Source: Acidisoma sp. L85 (GTDB taxonomy: Bacteria; Pseudomonadota; Alphaproteobacteria; Acetobacterales; Acetobacteraceae). From it: a DNA stretch of 64,000 nucleotides. The stretch is taken from the NCBI RefSeq assembly GCF_009765865.1, contig NZ_LMUQ01000003.1:19450-83449 (forward strand). The letters run 5' to 3'. The position numbers and the translations under genes were made by a program. The notes under the pieces were generated by a model that searched no databases, was not told where the DNA came from, and was given only the letters and a program-made list of their open reading frames with translations. How positions within the stretch are numbered: position 1 is the stretch's first letter; the number at the start of each line of letters is the position of its first letter. Below, piece after piece: positions 21,819-33,200 of this stretch.

Positions 21819-24800
21819 ATGATCCTCATTCCGCCAGCTGCAGTCCCCGGTACACTCTCGGGGAAGCGCGTCCCAGACGAGGATCACCGGCAATCAAATC
21901 ACGGTGCCTCGCCGGTCGCTGAGACCGACGGCAGCCCGGTCGGTCTCGTGGTCGGAGTTGGAGCTTCGGCGGGAGGTCTTGAGGCCTTCACAAAGTTGCT
22001 GGATGCTCTCCCCGGCCAGAGCGGCATGGGGTTCATCGTCATTCAGCATCTCGATCCCACCCATGAGAGCCTGATGGTAGAGCTACTTTCAGCCCATACC
22101 CCGATGCCGGTTCTGCAAGCGACCAGTGGGATGATCATCGAGCGTGACCACGTCTATGTCATCCCGCCAGGTCGCTACCTTTCCGTCGCCCAAGGCGTGT
22201 TACAGCTTTCGCGACCTGTGGCGCCTCGAGGCGCGCGGTTGCCTTTTGACTTCCTCCTGCGTTCGCTAGCCGAGGAATTTGGCAGTCGCGCCATCAGCGT
22301 GATCCTTTCGGGAACCGGTGCCGACGGAAGTCTTGGGTCGCAGACGATCCGGCTTAGAGGCGGTCATACCATCGCTCAGCAGCCTGACGAGGCCGCTTAT
22401 GACGGTATGCCGCGGAGCGCGATCGCCGCCGGCGTTGTCGACGTCGTGCTTCCGATTATTGATATTCCGGCCGCCTTGATCCAATATGCCGGACAGAGAT
22501 CACTCCGAATCATTGCCGAGGGGGTTACCCCAGTCCGTTTGCCGCGCGACTGCGTGAATGAAATCATCGAACTTATACGCGCTAGGACTGTTTATGATTT
22601 CACGCTTTACAAGCCGGGAACCTTGAAGCGTCGCATCGAGCGACGCATGGCGATGGCGTCTATCCCAGCCGCGGACATGGGACGGTATCTCGCGACCCTT
22701 GGCAATGACACGGCGGAGGTCGATCTCCTTGCGATGGACCTACTGATCAACGTGACAAGTTTCTTTCGAGATCGCAAGGTGTTCGAGGTTCTGTCGGAAA
22801 GGATCGTACCGGAATTGGTGCGTGCCCATGCCGACAATCAGCCGATCCGCATCTGGATCGTTGGATGCAGCACGGGGCAAGAGACCTATTCCTTAGCCAT
22901 GCTGTTCCACGAACAGGTGGCAGCGGCAAAGTTGGATATGAGGCTGCAATTCTTTGCGTCTGATGTCGATCCGGAGGCCATAGCGACCGCTCGGGAAGGG
23001 CTCTATCCGGCCGCTATCGAGGCCGAAGTCTCTCCGGCGCGTTTGGTGCGGTTCTTTTCGAAGGAAGATCACGGTTACAGGGTTTCGGCTGAACTACGCG
23101 GCATGGTGGTCTTCACGGTCCAAAATGTACTGGCTGATCCGCCATTCTCGCGTCTCGATTTGATATCCTGTCGGAATCTTCTCATCTATCTAAGCCCAGA
23201 GGCCCAAGCGAAGGTCATATCCGTCGTTCAATTCGCACTCCGCGAAAATGGCGTACTTCTCCTTGGCACCTCTGAAACGATCGAAGAGGCCGATAATCGC
23301 TTTTCTGTGATTTCGAAGCCCGAGCGGCTCTATAGACGTGTGGGTCGCGATTTTCCGATGGATGCCGCGTATGCCTCATCAGTCAGTGAAGCCGGCAGGT
23401 TTCATCCAAGGCCAGGCCCGGGACCGAAGCTTGCTCGTCAAGTCTCACTCGCTGACTTCGGACGGCGGCTCGTCCTAGAGAAATACGCTCCGGCATCGAT
23501 CTTGATCAACTACAAGCACGATTGTCTATTTTCCGTAGGGCCCACCGATCGCTATCTACGCGCAACTCCCGAGGAACCAACGCAAGATCTTTTCGCGATG
23601 GCGCGGCCGGAAATACGCTCCAAGCTCAAGTCGGCGGTTGATCGAGCCATCCGAGAGAAAACCCGCGTGATCGAGGCGGGCGGACGAGGGAAAGGCAACG
23701 ACGGTTCGACTTCCTTCAACATCGACGTGCAACCCGTGACGAACGCGGGCGAGGAATTTCTACTCGTTTCATTCGTCAGTGGTCCGTCGCCAGAGGAAAG
23801 CCGTCGCGGCGTTCCGTCGCCGCACATGAGTGCGTCAACGGTAGACGACCAGCAGGAACTGGAGAGCACGAAGGCTGAACTGCAGACCGCGTTGCGTGAC
23901 CTAGAGATCATGGTTGAAGAGCATAAGGCCATTAATGAGGAGGCATTGTCCGCTAACGAGGAGTATCAGTCGACGAACGAAGAGTTACTAGCGTCAAAGG
24001 AGGAACTACAATCACTCAACGAGGAGCTGACGGCCTTAAATCATCAATTGCAAGAAGCACTGAGCCGACAGCGCGTAACATCGGACGACCTTCAAAACGT
24101 TCTTTATAGTACTGACGTCGCAACCATATTTCTCGACGCCAATCTTAAAATCCGATTCTTCACGCCAGCGACGCGAGCATTGTTTAGCGTTATCCCCAGC
24201 GATATCGGACGACCCTTGGCGGACCTCGCATCGCTTGCTCCCGAGGCTTCCATCACGATCGATGCCCAAACGGTCTTGACTAGCGAGACGCTTGTGGAGA
24301 GGGAGATCGAAGGGGAGGGAGGCACGTGGTATCGGCGCCGGATATCGCCTTATAGAGCGCATGACGCTAAAGTGGAAGGCGTCGTCATCACCTTCACCGA
24401 TATAACGAAGCGTATTTATGCCGGAAGGGAACTTGAGGCAGCCAAACAACAAGCCGAATTGGCTAACGTCACGAAGTCGCGCTTCCTCGCCGCCGCAAGC
24501 CACGACCTTCGGCAGCCGCTTCAAACGCTCACCCTGCTTCAGGGTCTTTTGGCGCAGAGTATAGAGGGGGAGAAAGCTCAGACGCTTGTCGCCCGTTTAG
24601 ACGAAACCCTTGCAGCCATGTCTGGCATGTTGAACACCTTGCTCGACATCAACCAGATCGACGCTGGGACGGTTTGCCCGGAAATCGTGACATTTCCAAT
24701 CAACGATTTGCTCACGCGGCTAAGAGACGAATTTTCCTATCACGCCCAAGCCCGAGGCCTTTCTCTAAGCGTCGTCTCTTGTGGGTTGGCCGTTGAAAGC

Positions 24801-26300
24801 GACCCCCATTTGCTCGAGCAGATAATCCGGAACTTGCTATCGAACGCAATCAAATACACTAAGCACGGCAAGGTGTTGCTCGGCTGCAGACGGCACGCCA
24901 CCGGCCTGACCGTTGAAGTTTGGGACACTGGGATCGGAGTGTCCCCAGGCGAGCTTCAGTCGATTTTTCAGGAATATTATCAGGTTGACAATGCAGCGCG
25001 AGAGAGAAGCCGGGGGCTTGGTCTCGGCCTCTCCATTGTCAAGCGCCTGGCTGACCTACTCGGTGGCCCCATCCGCGTCCATTCTTCACCCGGGAGAGGG
25101 TCAGTTTTTAAGCTGGATGTAGCATTTCCCGCACGTGAACTTGCCGCTACTCCCGTCCGCCATGGCGAGATCGGAGCAAAGGAGCGGGCGGCTGTTCGCC
25201 AACTCAGCGGTTCAGTTCTGGTCGTGGAAGACGACACAGAGGTGAGGGAACTCCTCGCGCTTGTATTGCGCGAACAGGGACATCATCCCACAACAGCGTC
25301 CGACGGGGTTTTCGCACTTGATCTGGTGACGAGGCAGTTGTCTAAACCGGATCTGCTGATCAGCGACTACAACCTTCCCGGCGGCATGAATGGACTCGAG
25401 GTCATCAGACGCCTTCGGGATGTGATCGGTCGTGAGATACCGGCGATTGTCTTGACCGGGGACACTTCGAGCGAGACCTCGAACAGCGTGGCCAGCCAGC
25501 GTAGCGTTCAGCTGAATAAGCCGGTAAGGACGGATGAGCTGACGAAGGTCATACAACACCTTCTCAGAGCGTCCCCGATATCCCCAGCCGCGCCGCTCAT
25601 GCGGGCCGCCGGCAAGCTCGCTCAGCGCGTCTCCCCAATCGTTTTTGTCGTTGACGACGATAGTCATGTGCGTGATGCGATACGTGAAGTGTTGGAGGAG
25701 GACGGCCGGATCGCCGAAGCTTTCGCGAGCGGCGAGGAGTTCCTCGCAACCTACCGGCCCGGACGGGAAGCCTGTCTCCTCGTTGACGCTTCCCTTCCAG
25801 AGATGAGCGGTCTTGAGTTGTTGCGCCACTTGCGCCGCGGAGGCGACGAGATGCCGGCGATAATGATTACTGGCAACGGCGACGTGCCGATGGCCGTCGA
25901 AGCGATGAAAGCGGGGGCATCGGACTTCATAGAGAAGCCGATCGGTCCCAAGGAGCTTTTGGCCAGCGTTGCGCGCGCGCTTGAGGAGGCCGGGGATTCC
26001 CATAAACTAATCGCCTCGCGCGCGGCCGCGGCGTCGCAAGTCGCAGGCCTCACTCCGCGGCAGCGCCAGATCATGGCGCTCGTCTTGGCCGGTCATCCCA
26101 GCAAGAATATCGCAAGCGACCTCGGCATCAGCCAGCGCACTGTCGAGAACCATCGCGCCTCGATAATGGAGAAGACTGGTGCGACGTCGCTGCCCGCACT
26201 GGCACGGCTGGCCCTTGCCGCAGCGCGAACCAAACAGCCGGGGTTTGGAGACGGAAGCGAACAAGAAGCAACGATAACTTGTCTGCCAATCGCTAAGTAG
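21819..26300 (+). CDS. CheB-CheR-PAS-histidine kinase-REC-FixJ hybrid
   Basis: A 1493-residue soluble signalling protein. In order: CheB methylesterase (about 40-225; S50 in GASAGG, H77 in QHLDPTH, D169 in GTGADG); CheR methyltransferase (about 245-510; IVGCSTGQETYSLAM SAM motif, FFASDVD); a degenerate PAS (540-655); a Glu/Leu-rich coiled coil (676-750); PAS (755-865); HisKA with H895 in AAASHDLRQP; HATPase (990-1105; NLLSNAIKY, DTGIG, GLGLGLS); receiver 1 (1131-1250, D1183); receiver 2 (1273-1390, D1323); and a FixJ/NarL-type LuxR HTH (1409-1465, LTPRQRQIMALVLAGH ... ISQRTVENHRASIMEK). CheB/CheR-PAS kinases are known; the added DNA-binding response regulator makes sensor, phosphorelay and transcription factor one chain. 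Start ATG 21819 is followed by 40 unconserved residues. It is a prime candidate to read the boxes of this island. Confidence 0.9.
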   Translation: MILIPPAAVPGTLSGKRVPDEDHRQSNHGASPVAETDGSPVGLVVGVGASAGGLEAFTKLLDALPGQSGMGFIVIQHLDPTHESLMVELLSAHTPMPVLQATSGMIIERDHVYVIPPGRYLSVAQGVLQLSRPVAPRGARLPFDFLLRSLAEEFGSRAISVILSGTGADGSLGSQTIRLRGGHTIAQQPDEAAYDGMPRSAIAAGVVDVVLPIIDIPAALIQYAGQRSLRIIAEGVTPVRLPRDCVNEIIELIRARTVYDFTLYKPGTLKRRIERRMAMASIPAADMGRYLATLGNDTAEVDLLAMDLLINVTSFFRDRKVFEVLSERIVPELVRAHADNQPIRIWIVGCSTGQETYSLAMLFHEQVAAAKLDMRLQFFASDVDPEAIATAREGLYPAAIEAEVSPARLVRFFSKEDHGYRVSAELRGMVVFTVQNVLADPPFSRLDLISCRNLLIYLSPEAQAKVISVVQFALRENGVLLLGTSETIEEADNRFSVISKPERLYRRVGRDFPMDAAYASSVSEAGRFHPRPGPGPKLARQVSLADFGRRLVLEKYAPASILINYKHDCLFSVGPTDRYLRATPEEPTQDLFAMARPEIRSKLKSAVDRAIREKTRVIEAGGRGKGNDGSTSFNIDVQPVTNAGEEFLLVSFVSGPSPEESRRGVPSPHMSASTVDDQQELESTKAELQTALRDLEIMVEEHKAINEEALSANEEYQSTNEELLASKEELQSLNEELTALNHQLQEALSRQRVTSDDLQNVLYSTDVATIFLDANLKIRFFTPATRALFSVIPSDIGRPLADLASLAPEASITIDAQTVLTSETLVEREIEGEGGTWYRRRISPYRAHDAKVEGVVITFTDITKRIYAGRELEAAKQQAELANVTKSRFLAAASHDLRQPLQTLTLLQGLLAQSIEGEKAQTLVARLDETLAAMSGMLNTLLDINQIDAGTVCPEIVTFPINDLLTRLRDEFSYHAQARGLSLSVVSCGLAVESDPHLLEQIIRNLLSNAIKYTKHGKVLLGCRRHATGLTVEVWDTGIGVSPGELQSIFQEYYQVDNAARERSRGLGLGLSIVKRLADLLGGPIRVHSSPGRGSVFKLDVAFPARELAATPVRHGEIGAKERAAVRQLSGSVLVVEDDTEVRELLALVLREQGHHPTTASDGVFALDLVTRQLSKPDLLISDYNLPGGMNGLEVIRRLRDVIGREIPAIVLTGDTSSETSNSVASQRSVQLNKPVRTDELTKVIQHLLRASPISPAAPLMRAAGKLAQRVSPIVFVVDDDSHVRDAIREVLEEDGRIAEAFASGEEFLATYRPGREACLLVDASLPEMSGLELLRHLRRGGDEMPAIMITGNGDVPMAVEAMKAGASDFIEKPIGPKELLASVARALEEAGDSHKLIASRAAAASQVAGLTPRQRQIMALVLAGHPSKNIASDLGISQRTVENHRASIMEKTGATSLPALARLALAAARTKQPGFGDGSEQEATITCLPIAK

Positions 26301-26436
26301 TGTCGATGGCGGTGAGGGCCATTTTCTTGATCAACATGCAACGATTGAAGTGGGTTGATGGTCGGGCCAGATGTGATCCTAGACGAGGGTTCGAAGCCCC
26401 TGTCAAAAACCTCATGTGGATCCGGCCACCCGGAGT

Positions 26437-26656
26437 GCAGCATAGCCGCGCAGGGCTGCACTCGGGAAGTGACCTGACCAATGGCGAAAGGACGATCCTG
26501 GAACCATTCCTGCCGCCGCCGCGCCCTCGCGGCCGGAAGCGGAAGTGGTCGATGCGGCAGATCGTGAACGCGATCCTCCACATGCTCCGGCCGTGCCTGA
26601 GTGGATTGCAGCGGCCGGGCTGGCCTCGCGGCCAACGCAATCGCGGTCCCGCTTGA
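26437..26656 (+). pseudogene. IS5-family transposase N-terminal remnant
   Basis: The frame contains DLTNGERTILEPFLPPPRPR followed by GRKRKWSMRQIVNAILHMLR, the typical N-terminus of IS5-group transposases (DLTDAEWxxIxPLLPPxxxxGRPRxxxxRxIVNAIxYxLRTG). It stops after about 20 further residues without the DDE core, and no terminal inverted repeats were found. It is a fossil insertion between the hybrid kinase and the glucan synthase. Confidence 0.65.
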
Positions 26657-27070
26657 GTAGGCGGTGATGACCGTATCCTAGTTATTGCGGAATCGGCGGC
26701 AGGAAGCTGTCGGGCATTGCCTCGAAATCTTTTGCCCATAGGCGATGCGCCGCGCGGGCCGCCCGCTTCCGTTGTTTTCACACTCGAGTGTCGCTTCAGC
26801 CGAAGCCTTCCTCTACGCCGCTTTCTCTGCGCTACTGCTGAGCGGGCTGTGCCGTTGTTGATCAGTCTCGGAATGGAATCTAAGTCTTTTGAGCAGAGAA
26901 GAGACAGGGTTTGACATGGCTCTGCCCGACGGCAGGTAGCCGTAGCAGAGGTTGCAGTGCGGGCGCCTGCTGCGCTGACCCATCTTTCGGGGCCTGTAGC
27001 CCCCAGTGCACAACCCTCGAAAAGCCTGCATACTGCGAGATGGGTCACCCCTCCTCAGGCGAACATTTGG

Positions 27071-27118
27071 TCTAGGTATTTTCCGAGCCTCCTCCAATGC
27101 CCCGCATTCGACTACGTT
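27071..27118 (+). promoter_or_regulatory. FixJ-type box 10 with -10
   Basis: TCTAGGTATTTTCCGAGCCT at 27071-27090 is identical over 20 bases to box 14. TACGTT (27113-27118) begins 25 nt after TTTCCGAG. It points to the glucan synthase / pgm operon. Confidence 0.7.
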
Positions 27119-27234
27119 GAGTGAAAGAACGACCGAAGGCGAGATGATTTGAGTTTTCTTCTTGGCGTTGTTTGGCCGCCGAAACCATGGCTTAGCTTTG
27201 ATCGTGAGAACTGGATTCATATCTTGAGGTACAA

Positions 27235-30200
27235 TTGACAAGTTTCTTTCTCCGCGCCTTTGGACGGGCGCGCGCTGCGTCATTATGGGACAGCCAGGCT
27301 ACGATCCGCGAAGAGCTTTTCAGCGTCGAGCGTCTGGAGGACCACGGGCGGAGCCTAGCCGCAACTCAATCGATTACTCCGAACCACACCAGAGGTTTTC
27401 CGCTCCAGCGGAGACTTGCCGATAATGGGGCGACGCTCCTCGGCGCCTATCGCAGCATGTTAGCAAGTATTGATGACGGGCGTGCCATCACGCCCGCGGC
27501 GGAGTGGTTGATCGACAACTATTATCTTGTTGAAAGGCAAATCCGGGACATTCGCTCGGACTTGCCCTCCGGCTATTATCGTCAGCTACCCAAATTAGCG
27601 GCCGGCCCCTTCGCCGGCTATCCGCGCATATTCGGCATTGCCTGGGCATTTGTCGCTCACACGGACAGCGCCTTTGACCTTGAAATTTTGCGCCATTACC
27701 TGCGGGCGTACCAGCAGGTTCAGCCGCTCACAATTGGCGAACTCTGGGCAGTGTCTGTCACGCTCCGGATCATCTTGATTGAGAACTTGGGGCGTCTGGC
27801 ACGTCAGATCGTGGATAACCGTGCGTCGCGGCAAGAGGCGGATAGTCTCGCAGATCGTCTGCTCGGAATAGGTCGTCGCGCCATGGAACCTGTATCGGAG
27901 ATTCTGGGAGCCAGAGGCAAGGAGCGCTCGCCGAGGCCTTCGCCGTTCAGTTCGTGCATAGGCTGCGCGACCAGGACCCTAAGGTTAGCCCGGCCTTGAC
28001 TTGGCTAGACGCCCGCCTGTCCGCGCAGGGAGTGACGGCCGATCTTGTGGTGAGAGACGTTCACAGGGTTCAGAGCGCAACCAACGTCACCGTCCGTAAC
28101 ATCATCACCAGTCTTCGTCTTGTTTCTGATGTTGATTGGAACGATGCGATCGAGCAGGTCAGTCTCGTCGATGATGTATTGGCTGAAGAGAGTGCCTTCA
28201 GAGAGATGGACTTTCCGACCCGGAATCTCTATCGCACGGCCGTCGAGGAGTTGGCCCGCGGTGCGGATCACACGGAGACCGATATTGCGCGCATAGCCGT
28301 TCTTAAGGCCCGGGCGGCAAATCGGCCATGCTCTGCCGGAGCGAACGCTCGCTTAGCGGATCCGGGATATTATCTCTTTGCGGGGGGTCGTCGCGCGTTC
28401 GAGACGGAGATCGGCTTTCATCGGCCGTTGCATAAATGGGCGGCTCGTCTCAATCGTAGTGTTGGGATTGCCGGTTACGGCACTGCCGTCGCAGCATTTA
28501 CCGTCGTTCTCCTCGCGATGCCGCTTTTGGCTCTCTCGAGGGCCGGCGTCAGTGGAGCGGGGCTGAGCTTGTTTGGTTTCCTCGGCTTGATCCCGGCCGT
28601 GGATGCGGCGGTTTCACTGGTCAATCGTGCCGTCAGCTTTGGTGTCAGTGCAACGCTCCTACCCGGCCTCGAACTCCGTGATGGCGTTCCGTCGGACCTA
28701 CGCACCCTTGTTGCAATCCCGACGCTTCTCACCACGCTGAAGGCGGTCGAGGAGCAGATCAACCGGCTAGAAATCCACCATCTTGCAAGTCTCGGCGGCG
28801 ATCTGCATTTCGCGCTTGTTTCCGATTGGGTTGACGCGCTCACCGAGCATGCGGAAGCAGACGGGGCGCTCCTGGCAGCGGCCGCGGATGGCATCGCCCG
28901 TCTCAATCGGCAGTATGGACCGGCGCCAGGGGGCACCCGCTTCCTATTGTTCCACCGTCGGCGGGTCTGGAACGGAGGAGAAGCTCGCTGGATTGGTTGG
29001 GAGCGAAAGCGCGGCAAACTTCACGAGTTGAACCGTCTTCTCCGTGCTGCAACTGATACCAATTTCCTGGAGATAGATGGACGACCATTGCTCGCACCGC
29101 GGGATGTTCGCTACGTCGTAACACTGGACGCGGACACGCGATTGCCGCGCGACACCGTTCGCAGGTTGATCGGGAAGATGGCCCATCCGCTCAACCGTCC
29201 TCGCGTCGATGCGGCGAAAAGTCGTGTGATTGAAGGCTATGGGGTCCTGCAGCCGCGCGTTACGCCGTCTCTGCCGGTTGGACGCGAGGGGTCATTATTT
29301 CAGCGCATTTTCTCCAGTTCGAGTGGGATCGATTCATATTCCGCGGCGGTTTCCGACGTCTATCAGGATTTGTTTGGCGAGGGATCCTACGCCGGCAAGG
29401 GGATCTACGACATCGACGCCTTTGAGGCGTCTTTGGCCGGTCGGGTACCCGAATCGTCCCTCCTCAGCCATGACTTGTTCGAAGGTGTCTTCGCGCGCGC
29501 GGGCCTCGCCTCTGATATTGAGGTCATTGAGGAATTTCCTTCGCGCTATGACATAAGCGCTCTTCGCCATCATCGTTGGGCGCGCGGCGACTGGCAGCTC
29601 CTGCCCTGGATCTTGGGACGTGGGCCAATGGCCGTTCGCGCAGCTCGGATGTTCGGCGCCATGCCGCCCATCGGTCGCTGCAAGATGCTGGATAATCTGC
29701 GCCGCACCCTTTCGGCCCCTGTGGCTATGGTTGCCTTACTCGCCGGTTGGACCCTGACCCTGAACCAAGCTGTAACGTGGACGGTCTTTATCCTTGCAAC
29801 GATCATCGTGCCGGCAGCTATACCGGTTATCGTCTCAATCCGTCCGCGCGGCCCGGGGATCACTGTCGGGAGCCATCTTCGTGCTCTCGGTCGGGATTCC
29901 CGTCTAGCAAGCACGCTCTTTGCGTTCACCATCATGTTTTTGGCCCATCAAGCTTGGTTGATGGGTGACGCGATCGCGCGCACGTTGTGGCGCCTCTTCG
30001 TCGTTCGCCGTCATCTGCTGGAATGGGTTCCCGCCGCTCAAGCGAACCTCTGTCCCCGTCTCGATGTCTTCGGCTCCTACCGTAAAATGGTTGCCGCGCC
30101 GTTGATTGGCGGCGCTGCTATACTACTATCTGTAATCTTCGGGCGCGGAACTTGGCCGCTGGTCGCCCCATTTGCCGTGCTCTGGGCATTCTCTCCGGCT

Positions 30201-33200
30201 GGCGCGCGCTGGGTGAGCCGCTCGCCGCGAGTTGCCATTCGGCCCTCGAGATCGGATCCCCGCACGAGCGTGTTGAGGTTGACCGCGCGCCGCACCTGGC
30301 GGTTTTTTGAGACCTTCGTAACGTCGGCCGACCACATGTTGCCGCCCGACAATTTCCAGGAGACGCCAACGCCGACCGTGGCGCATAGAACGTCACCGAC
30401 GAATATCGGACTCTATCTCCTCTCGGTGGCCAGCGCACGGGATCTTGGCTGGATCGGACTCGTCGAGGCGACCGAGCGGCTTGAGGCAACGCTTGCCACC
30501 TTGCACGGCTTGCCACGCTTCAGGGGTCATTTCTACAACTGGTATGGCACGCTTGATCTACGACCGCTCGACCCGGTCTACATCTCGTCCGTCGATAGCG
30601 GGAACTTGGCGGGACATCTCATCGCTCTCGCCAACGTTTGTAGAGACTGGAAGACGAATTCTTTTGATGCTGCCGGCCGCCTTGGCGGCATCGCCGACGC
30701 CATCGCCCTCACTCATGAGGAGGCGCGACGCTTCCGTGACCTACCCCGAACGCAGACGGTGACGTGGCGCGAGCTTGATGGGGCACTCGCCAACCTTGCA
30801 ATCATGTCTGAGCGACCATTGAGCACCCCAGACGAGCTTTCACAACGTTTGGCTGGCCTCGCGGGTCAAGCTGAGACGATAGCGGATATGGCGCGGGCGT
30901 TTGCCGAAGAACGCGGTCCCGATGTGGGCAAAGATATGGTGTTTTGGGCCGAGGCGAGCCTAAACACGATAGCGACGCACTGCCGCGATCTTGGGCTGAC
31001 GGCCGCGGCAGACGACGCGATTAAGGTGCGCCTCTCTGCGATCGAGAGTGTCGCCCGTTCGTTGGCCCTCGGGATGGATTTCGGCTTCCTTTTCGACGAA
31101 AAGCGTAGGCTTTTGTCAATTGGCTACCTCCTATCCGATAACACTTTGGATTCGAACTGCTACGACCTCCTGGCGTCCGAGGCGCGGCTCGCGAGTTTCT
31201 TTGCAATTGCGAAGGGCGATGTTCCCGCGCGCCACTGGTTCCGTTTGGGCCGCTCGGTCACTCCCGTCGCGCGTGGCGCGGCACTCATCTCCTGGTCAGG
31301 CTCAATGTTCGAGTATCTGATGCCATCGCTGATCATGCGCGCGCCCGGGGGAAGCCTTTTCGAGCAGACGAGCCGCCTCATTGTGCGTCGGCAGATCGAT
31401 TACGCTTCGGGCCTGGACTTGCCATGGGGCATTTCGGAGTCTGCCTATAACGTCCGCGATCTGGAGTTTACCTATCAGTATTCGAACTTTGGCGTCCCTG
31501 GCCTCGGCCTGAAGCGAGGCCTCGGCGAAAATCGGGTGATAGCGCCCTATGCCACCGCCCTCGCGACAATGGTCGATCTGCATGCCGCGTCCAGGAATCT
31601 TACCCGGCTTGCCGCGATCGGCGGCCTTGGACGCTACGGTTTCTACGAGGCGCTGGACTACACGCCTGCTCGCGTGCCGGTCGGCGAACGGGTCGCTATC
31701 GTGCAGGCCTTCATGGCTCACCATCAAGGGATGACCATCGCCGCCATCGCAGATGCTCTCTTGGACGGCGTAATGCGGTCGCGGTTCCATGCCGAGCCGA
31801 TCATTCAGGCAACGGAGCTGCTGTTACAGGAGCGTCCGCCTCGCGAGATTGCCGTCGCGCGTCCTTGGGCGGCGGACGCAACATCATCCAGATCCCACGA
31901 TATGGAGGCACCTGGAGGACGTCGGTTTGCGTCAGCTCATCAAGTGACGCCCGCCACCCATCTTCTCTCAAACGGGCGCTATGCCCTTATGCTCACGGCG
32001 GCAGGCTCGGGCTACAGCCGCTGGGGAGATCTTGCCGTGACTCGCTGGCGGGAAGACGCCACCTGCGACGACCGCGGCTCCTATGTATATCTCAGGGATG
32101 TCAGGAGCGGGCAGGTGTGGTCGGCAACGTTTCAGCCGACGGCCATTGAGCCGCAGGAATACCATGTTGTCTTCAACGAGGATCGAGCCGAGTTCACCCG
32201 TCGCGATGGAACATTGACAACGATTATGGATGCGCTCGTTTCGGTCGAGGATGACGCCGAAGTGAGGCGCGTCACCATCACCAACACTGGCAATCGCCCA
32301 CGCGAAGTCGAGGTGACATCCTATGCCGAGCTCGTGCTCGCCCCTCAGGCCGCCGATGTTTCCCATCCGGCCTTCTCGAAGCTTTTCGTCCAGACAGAAT
32401 TCCTCCCCGAAGTTGGCGCCATTCTAGCCACGCGCCGAAGACGGACGCCGGAGGAGCCCGAGATTTGGGCGGCTCATTTGGCCGTCGTTGATGGTGAAGC
32501 CGTAGGGGGCATCGAGATTGAGACCGACCGGGCGCGGTTTCTCGGCCGTGGGCGCGACCCGAGAACGCCAATCGCGATGACAGATGCCCGGCCTCTTTCA
32601 AACACCATCGGCACGGTGCTCGATCCGGTGTTCGCGTTGCGCCGAAAGGTTCGGGTCGCCGCGGGATCGACCGCGACGGTCGCTTTCTGGACAATCGTTG
32701 CTTCAACCAGGAAAGCTCTACTGGATGATGTCGACAAGCATAGAGACACGGCAGCCTTCGCGCGGGCGGGAACGCTTGCTTGGACACAGGCGCAGGTCCA
32801 GCTAAATCATTTCGGTATCACCGCTGCTGAGGCCGGCCTTTTTCAGCGTCTCGCTGGCTATGTCATCTATGCGACGCGAACGTTGCGACCGTCGTCGGAT
32901 TCCTTAATTCGAGGCGCCGGCCCACAATCAGGGTTATGGGCACAGGGGATCTCCGGGGACTTGCCCATTGTGCTCTTACGGATCAGCGATATCGAGAACC
33001 TCGATATCGCGCGCCAGCTATCGCAGGCGCATGAGTATTGGCGGATGAAGCAGCTCGCTGTCGACTTGGTAATCCTCAACGAGCGGCAATCTTCCTATGT
33101 CCAAGACCTCCAAGTCGCGATCGACGCGCAGGTCCGTACGAGCCAATCCCGGTGGCGAACGGGAGCGAAGGGGCCGTCCGGGCGCGTCTTTGTGCTGCGG

